Below, piece after piece: positions 26,378 to 40,554 of a DNA stretch of 64,000 nt; the stretch's first letter is position 1, and the number at the start of each line of letters is the position of its first letter. The stretch covers positions 20,068,284 to 20,132,283 of the forward strand of contig JAJLRJ010000010.1 in NCBI GenBank assembly GCA_024195265.1, given 5' to 3'. The position numbers were made by a program, and so were the translations under genes. Origin of the DNA: Dendrophyllia cribrosa. Lineage: Eukaryota > Cnidaria > Anthozoa > Scleractinia > Dendrophylliidae. The notes under the pieces are model-generated. The model was not told the origin of the DNA. It saw only the letters and a list, made by a program, of their open reading frames with translations, and did no database searches.

Positions 26378-29300
26378 TATTTACTAGGAACGTGTTCTAG
26401 AAAACGTACTGTGATGCGAAGTTTAACGAAAAAAGTGATAACGAACAGAGACAGGTTTTTACCCTGGGAAAAATGGAAAATCTACTTCCGTAGAAAGAAG
26501 ATAGCAGAGTGTGAAGGCCGGCCTTTCCCGAGAAACGGGTAACAATATTTTGTGGAGTGCAACTTAAGTTCGTGTGACGACTTAGAAAATATCGAGATGT
26601 TGTTACCACAAAATATTTATTTTACAAAGGATGTCTTTGATTGTCTAAAGGCGCTTACCATTTGTCAAAACTGGCTGACCGGGCCGGTCAATTGGTAAAT
26701 AGTATGTCGTACTGTCCGTCCAGAACGGTATATACGTAGATAACACGCATCATTTTGATGGACTTGTAGGGACAGGTCTTCAAAAAGGTGCGTTATGTTT
26801 ACAAACTAACCGATCTGGCCGGCCAGTTATGACAAATGGTCAGTGCCGTAACGGTCTCTGTTCTATATAGTTATGGTAACACGAGTGGAAGTTTTGCAGA
26901 ACGAGAAATCTATGGAAACGCGCTACGAAGGCGAGCGTTTCTATACTATACAGCTATGTCGAGTTCTCACAAACCTGCGGTCGTGTTATTCATATTCGTT
27001 TTTATGAAGTTTGTGCTCGCAGTATTCATGTCTGTTTTCATGAAGTTATTGTTACGGTTTTCGACGAAACCGAGCGCATAATTTGGATTCTTAATAAAAT
27101 CAATAAAGTATATGTGACGGGCGCATCGTCAAAACGGGGAAGTGACGGAGTTTGTGTGGCTTGGTTTATGGAGTTTTTAGATATTTTAACTTTCTCGTCA
27201 TCCGTCGTTTTAGTGTCCTTCGCAGTTGTTTATTTGAATCGTAGAAAACTATCGTCGCTTAGGCTTTCATATATTTATTCATCAGATCGCTAAAAGCGAG
27301 CCTCTAAAATACCTGTTTCGCTTTTCTCTTTGACCTTGACCTTAGTGGATTGTTTCCTCATTCAGGGACTTTGAACCGTTGGTAGCGTTCAAAAATGGCC
27401 TGGAACTGTGCAATTAAAAAAATAACAGTTCACGTTGACTACATTTGTATCATTTCTTGTGTTTAACGAATAAATTAAAATGATAGAAAAATGTAACCGG
27501 TCCAAAGTGCGGAAAGTACGCTTTACTTTTCGATTCGGTTGCTCCTGTTGTTAAGAACAAAACAGTTCCCCTTTCTTTTAACGAAGAACGGTTAGTTCCT
27601 GTTACTTAAAACAAAACAGTTTTATTCGGAGCGATTCAATTCTTTGTCAAACTCTAACTTTCCCCATGAAATTAACGGCGTACTTTATAAAAAAGTAATT
27701 CATCGCGAGTAAAACCAAGAGGGTACGGTTATATGCTATTACTCTGTTGTAAATTAGTTTCTGGGAAAATATGGGAACAAAATGCGGCTTGTGCTAAACT
27801 CTTCCTAGTCTACGAAGGTACGTGGTCGCTGGAAGATCTAGGAGGTGTTTAGCCCAATATGCTTTTTGCTCCCATATTTTACCAGAAATTAATTCACTCT
27901 CTAGTTGGAACAAGCAGGAACGCAGCTCTTACAAGGTCTTCTCTGATTTGCTGAGAAAACAATAGAACAAACAACAATGGACCCTAGCCCTGAAAACAAT
28001 ACAGCTGCGTGATACCCAGGTCCAATGAAATTAGAGATTGTTTATAAGAGCTGCGTGGTATCTGGATAAAAAGGGACCAGAGTCGAGATAACTTGTACCC
28101 AGACTCCCTAAAAACGGTTTCAGAAATAATCAACCATTCCAAGGAACGTTTCACATTGTGAGAATTCTCCGCCAAATGGTATAGTACAATTTTTCAACAA
28201 ACAACGTATGGAATGACTAGTGTATACCAGCGCTTGCCATTTATATGGAACAAACGGTGATTATTTTCCGCCAAATGGAAGAGTGCAAATGACGCCATGT
28301 TTTTCGGCAATTATTACAGCGTATTTCATTATTAAAGGAGCATTAAAACTGTGTGACGAAACAAATGCTGCAGGGCCATAACGATCACTCTGGTAAAAAG
28401 AAGAAAATTTTCCCAGTGGGAGGATCATTCCCTTTGATTTCCCACCGGAAACAATCGGTAGCCTGCGCGCAGACGTATCCGATTTCCTTGCTCCCCGCGG
28501 AAAACGGGAGCAAGGAACTGAATCGGATACGTCTGCGAGGCTATACAACTGGAAGCGCTCAGGTATTTTAATATTTTCCATCTGCTTTTAAAATAATCAG
28601 TATTGTTGGGAGAAAACAGATGCAGATCGCTCGTTGTCGCCAGAGAATAAACTGGCGTTTGGGTACCCACGTTGGAAGAGCACGGGTCTGCAGAGCAGAA
28701 TCGCGTGTTCAAATGTAACCAGGCTTTTTTAAGCTAATTGGCAATATCACGCCGATCACGCCATTGGAGGGGTCACACTCGGTTGCACAAATAATAGCAT
28801 TTTGGGGTTTTCGCACTGATTTACAGTGTTTGGGTTAAACACTGATTTGAAAAAGGTCAGCTTTCACTTATTGTTATGGGTAACTATAAATATGTTTAAA
28901 ATAACGTCTCCCGGCAGCAAGTTATGAAACAAACGAGTCGTCCTTTTTTCTCTAAAGCGCGCACCAGGCCTTGTCCTTTACACCTCACCACACTAAAATA
29001 GTAGGGGACTGTTCGAAAAGAGTGGGAGCGTGGTCTTCGTTGAGTGGAACGATCTTTCCTTGTGGTGAAGGAGAATTCAGTACAGTCGTGGGCCCATATT
29101 GGATAATAAAATAAGTAAAATAAAAACACAAGCTGGACAGCGATGATTTAAGGTACTAAAAATGTTACATTTATTAGCTAAATCTCTGTATCCTACATTA
29201 CAGTTTTCAAGGTCCCCATCGTGTAGGGTGTCGGAATTCCTTTATAGGCCGACAGGCCCATTCTTCATTCCCGTCACAATGAGCCCTTCATTCAAGAGGC

Positions 29301-31039
29301 GGCCATTTTGAATAATTGAGGCGTGGGCGACCCTCGCGAGATCTCAACAGATTTCATAAGTTCGGAGATTCCTCGGAGTTTCCTATCGCGCACCGAGAAC
29401 CACCAAGATTTCTTTACGGTTCAAAACCTCCAAACTAACTGAACGATTAAAAAAGGCCGCCACTTGAGAATTACTATTTTTAGCATATCTAACAATTTCA
29501 TGAAATACCAATTAAAGTCTTAGCCAAATTTAATTTTTACAAAACAGGATGAAAAATGCGTCATATCCTTAAAAGCCGAAAAACTGCTTTATTAAATCCT
29601 GTGTAGGGAAAAATCACTAAATTAATTGATGCTAAAAATAGTTACCCTTTACTAAGGGCAAGTTTCAAGAAGGCCTTGCCTGCAGTTATGCTTTGTGCTA
29701 TATAGTGCTTATATTTGTTTAATGAGGGATAAATCTACAACCTTTCCTTTTTATGTTAAGTAGGCTGCAAAACAGTCGGTTTTCCTCTGCAAAAGCTCAA
29801 AATGGAGGTGCAAAGCATCAAAACATGTGAGAAGAGCCAATGATCCTCACACCCACTAGTCTCAGACCTTATTGGCCACCTTCGCTTTTGCCTTTACTTC
29901 TCTGTTGTTGTTTTTTTTTTTTTTTTTGGCCGGGGGGGGGGGGGGGGGGGGGGAGCAGAATTACACAAAAAATACAGACTGTTTTGCAGTCAGTTGTTAC
30001 AGAGCAATAACGATGCAACAATCCCAAAAGAACGAACCTTACAAAGCTATTAGTTCCCTTATAAACAGACTGGCCATATTCTCATGACAGACAACTTCAT
30101 GTTTAAATCCTTTACTCTATTATCTTTTTTACTAAGGTGGTGTGGTGGAGATCAGGAGCAGGGGAGGGGAGAGTGGGGGAGGCAAGAAGCAGGAGAGGGG
30201 AAGTTTGAACCCCTGTTCCCCTATTCCGCCACTGTCAGACTGAGAATGACAGTAACCACTTAGATTGCACTGACTAAAAGACAGCTTTCAAATGACCAAG
30301 TCCGTGCTCAACAGAATTGTCACACCATAGGTTGTGCTGTACCACATTAAAACTTACAACTTTTTATGGCCTCCTGCCCAATAAATACTGTATTGTCCAA
30401 AGAAAGTGCCGAATTTAAATAATTTTAGTCCTACTAATATTTACCCCAGACTATTAAGCTATAAAATCTATATTAAGCAAGAGAATTTTTCATTAAAATT
30501 GCAAGGAAACCCTGCTTTGCTAACTTTATGCAAGGAATGAGAAAGGAGATAGAATTCGGTTAAATCACAAAACATTAATGGTTGATCAAGATAACAAAGA
30601 AAACAAACCTGGCACAGTGGTCAGCATAATAACCACTGCACTGTTCTGACCATTCCTTAGTTTATTGCTTGTGAATCAAATCTCCTTTCAAAGGAAATGC
30701 AAATCGTTTGCTTAACTCTCTTGCTAATTATTCTAGAGTATGATAATGACTATAAAAAGTTTTACTTGCTTTAATAAGATTAACTTGTGCTATTAAAGAT
30801 GCTGTTGCATCTTACTACCAAAATACAGCTTAAATACAATCAGAAATTCTCAAATAGCCTCATGAACAACCTTCACGACTGATCAAACATGTTAACATAC
30901 ACAACTTCTGCTGAGAACTTCACTAACAACCAACACTATAAAGAGTCAGCTCAAGGTATTATTTTTCAAAGTGGTATTGTCCAGTCGTCATAAAACCTGT
31001 TATGTACTTGTAACACCTGTCCTGTTTTCAAAAAACTGT
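26378..31039. other. Intergenic region between TOMM70 and APP
   Basis: No convincing gene. It holds a MITE (26650-26847), an inverted repeat at 27751-27894 (TTTCTGGGAAAATATGGGA and complement), a hairpin at 28460-28542 (arms of about 37 bp around CGCAGACGTATCCGAT), a G run at 29932-29953, and probably the APP 3' UTR near 31000. Confidence 0.6.
26650..26847. repeat. MITE, GGCGCTTACCATTTGT family (second copy)
   Basis: GGCGCTTACCATTTGTCA...TGACAAATGGTCAGTGCC. Same family as 25070-25220, with GGCCGG repeats inside. Confidence 0.75.
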
Positions 31040-31338
31040 TCAGTAGTCATAAAACCTGTATGTTGGATTCTCATAGCCATTCTCCTGCATGTCAACAAGA
31101 TGGCTTTTTTCTGTGGCATTGTCACCGTCTCCATCTACAAGCACTGTCTTGGTGTTGTTGTTAGGGCGGGTGCGACGCATTGCCATGGCAACAACAATGA
31201 TGATCATGATGACCAGAGCCCCACAGCTGAGTCCAATGACAGCAGAGAAGGTGGCTTGTGAATGAGTCTTTCGGAACAAGCCTTCCTCGTTCTCAGGGAT
31301 GTTCTCGTCAGATTGTTCTTTTGCAGTAGCCCCGTGAG
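31040..31338 (-). CDS. APP: APP exon 9 (membrane span, YENPTY, stop)
   Basis: Acceptor TTTATCAG, stop TGA at 31040-31042. Encodes the membrane segment, an RRTRP stop-transfer signal, and a tail ending NGYENPTYRFYDY. Confidence 0.95.
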
Positions 31339-34300
31339 CTGATAAAAACAGAACAATGATCAAAATCTTAACTTCTCGTCAAAATAACCATAAACAAAGG
31401 ATGCTGATTAAAACAAGGAGGATTTGCCGTGGTATGCCCACAAAGTGGCTCTCTCCACTGTTTTAAGACTGACTTGGAATTTAAAAATGTTGGCTATCAT
31501 GGAGGGAGGAAAACTGAGAAATATTCAAGATAAATCTTCAGAGCAGGGACAAAAAGCAATAAACTGACTGCTTAATAGAGGTTGACTGCTTAATAGAGGT
31601 GTACAATTTAGCATGTCATATGGCAAAATTTGAAAGTTCTAGAATGCAAAATTGCTCACATGATGTTTATTTTATTGCTAACAGCAACAGTAATACAAAA
31701 TGTGATAAATAGACATTAAGTATTTGCACGTGTAATGAAAGTCATGCCTGGCAATTGCATTTTATAATGTTGTTTGTAAGGCAAAATAATCTTTGTTGTA
31801 AACCACAAACGTTTTGCTATCACATTCAACATGAAACAAAAAAAATAATCAGTTATGGTAGTCTTTGATTTAGAGCTGCATAGCTTAATTTTGTGAAGCA
31901 AGTCACTCTTTTTGTTTAGTGCATATGAGAGTTTTTCTTTACCATTTAACTAGGTGACCATTTAATGGAGATGAAATACAATCAAATTGGGCAATCTAAA
32001 CGGTGACTACATCTGCTTATAGAGGTGACCACTTAAAAGAGGTCAAGTTACCAGTAAAAATGGGGAACAATTTCTGGGGATTTGATGAGTGACTGCTTAA
32101 TGGAGACCATCAATTACCTTTAGTTATGTGATGTGCATCCTTGTCAATGTGTTCACTTTTTTTTGGCTTCTCTTTTTCAAAGGGTGGGTCAGTAGGGTCC
32201 TTCGCAGCAGAGCTTTTTTCCACTGTCGGTTTCTCTGTGGGCTGTTCAAGTACAAATGTATAATATGCAAAATGAATTTAACAAAACCTGCCTGAAGATT
32301 CTACTGCTGTTAAAAGTGCAATACACGGTCAGTCAGCAGTGCTTTCATTAAGACCCAGCACCTGCCAGAGCATTGGTGGATATTCTGTTGTGAATAGCCA
32401 GTTGTCATTCTTGCATCCAGCACAATTACTAAACACACAACTGGTCCGGAGGGAAACAGTGAATTCAAGATTCTAGGGAAACAAAATTAACTGTTTCCCA
32501 AGGGATCAGTATTAAAGTGATTTATTATATAGCAACACAAAAAAAACACAACACAACACAGTTTGAAAAATGCGCTGATTACTCAAGGTAAACATCAATC
32601 TCATTTTAATCATGCCACCTATTGTCAGGGTCTGATTATGTGTGCTAGCAGGCAACAATGCACTGTTACCCGTTGCCCGCTTCTGCAGATGTTCCCTGCT
32701 CATGGACATTTGGCAGGAAACAGTTTGTTTGTTAGATGTCATGTGACCATGAATCAAAAACTCCAGCTATTTCATAATGTCCATGTATTGTGTTGGTTAA
32801 CTTGAAACAAATTAAAAGAAACCATCACATTGAATGTCAGAAAATGAAGAATTCTCATTGCTGAAAATAGCAATTCTAAGTTCTGCAATAAAAGGGGCTT
32901 GTGTCCATTATATCCTCTAACAGGTACTTCACTAGCATAGAGCAGCCACTTCAAAATTTATTGAATGCCCTGGATCATGGGCTGACTTCACTCATTATTA
33001 TATCTCTCAGTTAGTACGCGCGCTATGATTGGTCAATTTTCCGGTCTGTATTTTACAGTACGGACCGCAAAATTTGAGAGTCCCAGCATCAGTCTAGCAT
33101 CAGCTATTCAAAAGTTGTTTTCTACATTTCATTAAAAATTATCCAGAGAAAACGTTTGGAGCTAAATGGATTAACATGTCAGGTTACAAAAACTCTCTTC
33201 GATGAAATTAGCCACAACTTTAGCAAAAAACTGATTAGCCGCGAATCAAAAAGTATTGACAATTTTCTTGAGTAAGAGCTTACATGCTTATTGTTTTGGT
33301 ATTTAGCTTTTAGGCTGTAAGTTGTAAAAACTCGAGTAACTTGGCAAATTCGTTTAACTTTAACAATTTAATTCAGCATTGAAAAAAAAGTACCTTTCTT
33401 TGTAAGAAAACTTCTCTATGAAAAACAAAGCTGCAAAACAACTTGAAACGGCTTCCATCGGTAAACTGTTAAGCTAGCTTAGTTTGATCAAGTTCTTGTC
33501 TAGTTATATAAAACTTAAGTTCGGAGTTATCATTTGCGGCTCTAAGAAGAACAAACTTGAGGCTACAGAATTACGCTAAAAGTGTACCTTGATTCCTCAG
33601 CAAAATTTTTGTCCTTGCAGTGGATTCCCTGAAAACAATTTTTGTGTATTCACAAATACGCTCAGCTCTTGCTGCAGCTCACGCTGAAAATTTGTCAGGT
33701 GCGATCGAAATTCAAACTCATCTATGAGTTTCGGGATGAATCCACTAAAGCACAACGAAAAGCCAAAAACAGCTTGCAGTATTTGATGAGGAGATATTTT
33801 CAGTATCCTTTTTGAAGTTTTAGAGTTTCTTCGTTCACCGCTGTAGACCGAAATGCTGCCACAGCCACATTTTCCAGTTTGACGAACGCGTTTGTTTTGG
33901 TGATGTTATCGCTGCGTTTTCATTCTTCTTTCACTCACTTGCCTTCGCCATTAACTAAGAATTTTTTCAAATAAAACTACCTTTTGTCAGGTTTCCATCG
34001 TCCTATCGAACACATGGAAGGATAAATTAATTCGTTTTCATAGTTTTCATTCAAGAGCCACGCAAGTTCACGCCGAATCGAGGACGAATCACACTATTTT
34101 TGAAAGCCAATAAAATTTACTCTTAACTTTGCTTTCTTGTGACGTACATCAGTCAAATGAAGCCGTCCATCTTTTGACTTGAAAGGTTTTCCTCTATCTC
34201 CGATTTAGAGATATAATAAATATCTTATTAGCCTCGTTTTTCTCGGTCCGTACCGTAAGTTTCAGAACCTCGTTTTTTTCCCTTGATTTATGGCCCGTGC

Positions 34301-37300
34301 GCGAAGCGCGTTTGGGCCATAAATCGAGGGAAAAAAACTCGGTCCGTAACTTACGGTACGGACCTTGAACTTGGCTAATAAGAGGTATTTACTTCACTTC
34401 TTTTACCTTTAAAAAGGTGACTGGGAAGAAGGCTTATATGTCATACTTTTTGGAGGTCGGGCATACACGAAGTTCTGACTGCTAACATTTAATTTGTGTC
34501 TAATTCATATAACGGTTACCAAAAACATGCACCCCACTGCACTTCAAAGAAAAGTGGTTAACATTGTTTTACATTCTCCACTTACCAGGGCAGGTGGTTT
34601 AGGAATCCAGTCGGGCAAATCCACCTGGAATTGACGAGCAATCTCTGGGAGTTTGTACAGCAGAATCATGGACTCATTGACAAGATTATTGATACGTTTA
34701 AAGTGGTTTGTCAGGGCCTCTCTTGCTTGTTCGACTTTCTCTGGGTGGTGTTTCTGGACATACTCAAAGTAATGCAAGCTGAAATGTGAAAAAGATCAAA
34801 CTGATTACTTCACAAATAAGATGAACAACTGTTGTGTTGTTCCAGAAAATAACCCTACCCCATCCCCCATGTAAGGATTTTGGTCCTTCCCCCCTTCCCA
34901 TCAACACACACATCTCTAAACAAATTCCAGATTAGCTTCATGCTTTCCTTTAAAAAATCCCCCGCCCACCCCACCCCTCCAATGACCTTCCCTGGGACGG
35001 GATGGATATTTCCTGAAACCACATATTACATTTTACTGTGCATAGTGCCATGTTCATTACACTTTCAAAGTTTCAGCAGTACATGTATTTACTACTCCCT
35101 TTAAATACATGTACTGTAGCTGAGAGTAGTTTTTTATAAAACAGAAAAGAAGCAAAGCCATTGATAACTTTTTCCGTCACAGACTTACTTGTGCAAACGA
35201 TCCTTAGTGCAGACAGTCACATATCGCTTCAGAGCTTCCTTAATCTTGTTACCATCCCTTGGCTCCTCCTCAAGTGCAGCAACAAAGTCACGCAGTGCCT
35301 GGTTTTTCTTGTCATTCAAATTGATCTGAGTACACTGGTGGTGTTCTTCCTTCAGTCGTGCACGTTCCAACTTGGCCTGATCATCAAAGGAGTTTAGAGT
35401 GTTCTTGAAGTTCTCAAGTTCGTCTACGTATATATAAGAAAATCATTAATACACAGTACAGCTCAAACGAAAGTAAGGAACAACTTGCAATGCATTTCAC
35501 AAAACAACAATGTACATGCACATAAAGGATTGACTTACAACAGAGAATAAAATAAGTTTAAAAAAAATACCAAACACAAGGAAAACAGTTTCATCAGGAT
35601 CTCCAAACACAGAGTGGGTTGAAAAAACAATGTGCAGTCAAGCTTTTTTAACCAACTTCAAGGCATTTGGATACATTGTACCTGATTTGTGTATTGATAA
35701 TATTTCTCTAATAAAGCACTCACCTTCAACTGAATTGGCTGCCTGGTCTTCATCACTGGTCTTCAACAATTTGTAGCGTTTCTCTGCTTGCTGCCATTGT
35801 TTCACCAAGTCCTGAACTCTTTGGCGGTGAGTTTCTTCCAGTTTATCACGACTATCATGGTATTTCTTTTCGTCACAGCCTAAACAAATTAACAGCATGC
35901 AAAAAAAGGAAATGTTTGTATTTTATAAATGTATATACAGTCGGACCTCTATTAAGTGGCCACCTATTAAGTGGCCACCCTCCATCAAGCGGCCACTTTC
36001 CAAAGTCCCGAATTATTTGTCAGTAAAGTGTTGTATTCGATACCTCTATTCAACGGCCACCTCTATTCAGCGGCCGCGGCCACCTTTTCGCTGTTGCAAG
36101 TTTAGTATTTATTGTTTTTTACCTCTATTAAGCGGCCAGAAAATTATCTTTTCAAGCGAAATGGTGACAGATTATATGAAGGTGATAACCGATAACAACA
36201 AGAACTGCAATTTAATCTCCACTATTATGACAAGTCATAAGCCGCAATACAAACTGATGATACTGTACTTCTCGACTGTATGCTCTGTGTTAGAGCTAGA
36301 ACTTTGCACGGACTTGAAATGCGCAAATACAGGGCGCTTAATTTTTTGTTTCAATGATTTTTGCATTTATCTTCACATATGTTCACTTTTCAACAAGCGT
36401 TTTGCTATATAGAGGCAATAAAATGACGTTGACTGCCATTTCTATCCAATTTATATTGTACATGTACCTCTATTAAGCGGCCAGTTTTCAAAGTCCTGAG
36501 GGTGGCCGCTTAATAGAGGTCCGACTGTATACCTAATTTGATGGTTTAGCAGTTGCATAGTATTTTATCCTGCACATGTACAGTATTATCTGTCAAACCA
36601 TCACATGAGGGATTTAATTATCCAATTCATTAGAACCTTTTCCTAAGCAACTTCTTAATTTAGCCATCATTTTTTGCCCAGTGTTTCACTCTCATCCTGA
36701 GTGTGAGCACTTACAGTAAATATTTTGCTGTTTCTAACCTACAGAATTACAGTCATAATTGGCCTCAGATCACATCCGATCGCATACATGTAATTCATGA
36801 AAAATCGCATACATGTAATTCATAAAAATTGCACAATGTAAACAAAACACAATAAATTATCGCTAAGCAACAAAACATGAGCTCTTGAACTTTGGTTCTT
36901 TCAATCAAATCAACCTGTGTTGAATGAACAAATCTGCCACTTTTGATCGCAACTGCATTCATTCTTGGTCACAACAAGCTTGGTAACTATATAAATTTTG
37001 TGAGCACATGTTTTTATTTGGCCTGGTTACTTAGGTTAACCAAGATGGCCGCTTATTTACAGACTCATTTCCTTGGCTTCTTTCATTTGTTTTGGGTGTT
37101 CCTTCATTGTTAACCCATTCGCTCCTATGCTGGCCAAAACCGGCCGGCTTTCAATCAAAAGCACTCTAAAATGAATTATTATCTCTGGATTTTGTAGATT
37201 GCAGTTTCATTCTACAAAGTTGTAAGAAAATTAGTTGCTTAAATCCTGAGAAAAATGATCAATGGAAATGTGAGACTGTTTTTGTCATGGAAATGTACAC

Positions 37301-40300
37301 CAATGTCTTGTACATGGCCAGCTGCACTTGTAATGATGTACATGAAATATGCATAAGTAAATTATGCTTTATACTGTACATACCAACAGAACTTCCTTCA
37401 ACATGTTTGGCAAACTTTCCAATCTCACTCTTCAAGTGTTCCAAGAAACTAGTTGGCTTGGATGTGCTTGAAGCCTCAGAGAGTGCCACAATCTTGACAG
37501 CCTCAGTGGCCGGTTCACCAGCATCAGGAGGACAACACACAAACTCAACTCCAGTATACAATCCAATGCCGCACGGAATCAGAACACCATAGTCACCCAA
37601 CGTCATGTTTTCACTGCTGCACTTGTCAGTGGCTTTTGTGTTCCACTTGTCATGAGACTGGCATTCATCACTGAAATGCATGTGCTCAAAACGGCACTTG
37701 GGAGGCACCAGCAGGGCATCTGACTCAAAAGAACCCACTGAAAGCAAAATGGAACAAATGAGGGGCTTGGTCAAAAACTATACAACTGACAGCTACTGGC
37801 CAGTTTTGGCCTTAAGATCCAGTTTCTTCAAATGAACCCTATTTTGTCATACAGCATCAGAAACATAAAAACTGTTTAATCCATGTAGGGGAGGCAGAAG
37901 CAAGTTCATGTAAATGTGGATAATCACACATGATTTACATCTGGTTTTGGCTAGTGTACATGTAGGAGCCAATCAGTTAATTAAGATCTATAAATTATGT
38001 CCACTTACAGTACATCAGTCAGGGCTCGAAATTGCGCCTGTATTGGGCGCATTTGCGACTAAAGATTTTGCTTTTGCAACTAAAATTTGTCCATTAGTCG
38101 CGATTTTGCGACTGTTTTACGGCCTAGCATAAAGGAATTATATTCAACAGTCTTGTGTCTTACTTGTAACTGGTAGTTGTAATTTTATCTGAAAAATCCT
38201 GTGAAATTCTTGTTGAATGTCGCATGACTTAATCCTCCATTTCATGCTCCATTAATGCGGTTTCCAAGAAGTGTATCACAGGCGCACCTTTTCAGACTTT
38301 CTCAGAAATTTCTCGTTTCTCATTTCTGGTTCCGGTAGTAGTAGTTAGTTTTTTTTTTTTTGCGACTAAAATTTTCGAAATCGTGACTAAATTTTAGGAA
38401 TTACCCGCAAATTGCGATTGAGAATTTTTTAATTTCGAGCCCTGTCAGTTTGGAATGAAACCCATTTAAAAAGCAATATACTTAAACTTAATCTAATCAG
38501 TTCATTATATCGTAGAATTTTGAAAGTAGTGGCCCCACTGCTTTCAAAATTAGCAGGCCTAAGGCGCCACAACTTTTGGGTAGCTGCTACTTCCAGGTAC
38601 CTAAAATATGTGAGTAATGGAAGAACAAAATGATGGTAAACACAACCACTGAATAAGCATAACACCACTTTAATTCTCTCTTTCTCGTTCAGTTGATTCT
38701 TCTGCGTTCCTTGGCATTCTTGTACAGTAAAACACTAAGCTATTCCATCTGCATGGAGACATCACTATGGTATTTTCAATTGGACAGTTACTTTCGAGGC
38801 CATTAATTTCAGGTGGGCCATTACTTTCAGGAATTTCTAGAAAGGTCTGAAAAATTAATGTTACTTTCAGGTACATGTAGACATTACTTTCTGACCCTAC
38901 GGTGCATACAACTGTATCTTTTTTAAAAGTTGCCGTGACTTTTATAAGGTTTGTTTGAATCAAATAAAAATCAATATGCTTGTACGTGCAAAGTTGAACT
39001 AAAACCATAAAAGTTGAGTTCTATAACAATGAATGACAAAGCAACAGTTTTTTTTTAAATTGCATACTCACCAAGGCACCGATATGGGGTGACCAAACTG
39101 TTATCCACTAGCACGCGATTGTTGGCTTCAACGATGTTTTCTATATCTTTTGAGGGGTACACAGCCTGGCAGTACCTAAGATGACAAAAGGAATACAGTT
39201 AGAACCAAACACCAACAATACAATACTATTCAGAGTGCAAAGCACAGTACTAACCAATACAGATGAGTATTGTAAATATATACAGTCAATTGAACATCTG
39301 CAAACAGACATCTGGGTACCATGTTTTCAACTAAGTTTGCCATCCACACACTGTAATCTATTTGTAATGAAAATCAGCCACCTCACCTGTGGTTTCATTA
39401 GAAGAAGTCAAGTTCTTTTTGTTTGTTTGAACCTTACATGTAGTACATTGTAACTGCCTAATTTATGTTGAATCAACACTTCCAAGTTAAGTTTTTTCTT
39501 TTATTATTTTTGTGGCCATTTGACAACTACAGTACAAATAAATGTTGTTGTTGTTGTTGACAATTCGCTGCCAGGTTAGCAAATCTTTTTGGAATCAGGT
39601 TTCCAGTGCCAAACATCATTTTGTCGCCATTGCACCTAAAAGGGTCACAACTTGGGGGGTCATTTTATAATGCACAGGATGGTACAAGTAGCCATTGGCA
39701 ACTTCTTTGATTTGTTCCAGAGTTTATTCTGATACCTATACACCCAAACGTTATTGTAAACCTATTGAAGCAAATGCAATTCAGCATAATATCAGTCTAA
39801 CATACTGTACATGTATACAATGTATGTACACACATTATACAAGGCACAACATGTTACCCTGAATTAGCATGCACTAAGAGATTGCCCATACTTACTACAT
39901 CATATAAACATTAATATAACATAAGATACATTGTATATGTACACTTGAACTGTGTTTAGGTAAGCACTCTTACTACCATTAATTCTATAACACTCAGTTT
40001 CCCTAATTTCCATGTCCATTAACCCTTGGACGTACATCATGCAAACTTATACCCCGGGTCGTGCAAACCCCCTTGGGTTTTTGCGATGTTACAATATTTC
40101 GGAAGTACTTTATGTGTGATAGATAGCCTGTGATGTGCTCTACAAGACAAGGTAAATGTTATGGGTTGTGGTGCTGCCTGGGTCCATGAAGTCATCCAAA
40201 ATGGCCGACAAGGTGGTCGCCATCTTGGATTTTACTAAAAATTCAAATTTATTGGAAAAATGCAGAAATTGCAAATATGTTTTGCTAGAGTTGCAAATAA

Positions 40301-40523
40301 GATACAATCTTACATTTTGATGCTTTTTTTCAAGGTAAAAAACACGCATTTTTATTGACCTCATGCTGCTTATGACGTTATATCTCATTACCATGGCAAC
40401 TGGTTGTCGCTAAACTTTACCAAAATGTGTCTCGAGGATAAACGAACAGCTACTGAAGATGGCATGTGCTAATCATAAATGGTCTTGAAAAAATCAGAGA
40501 AAAACCTTAAGGGGGATAGCAAC

Positions 40524-40554
<31 letters not shown>

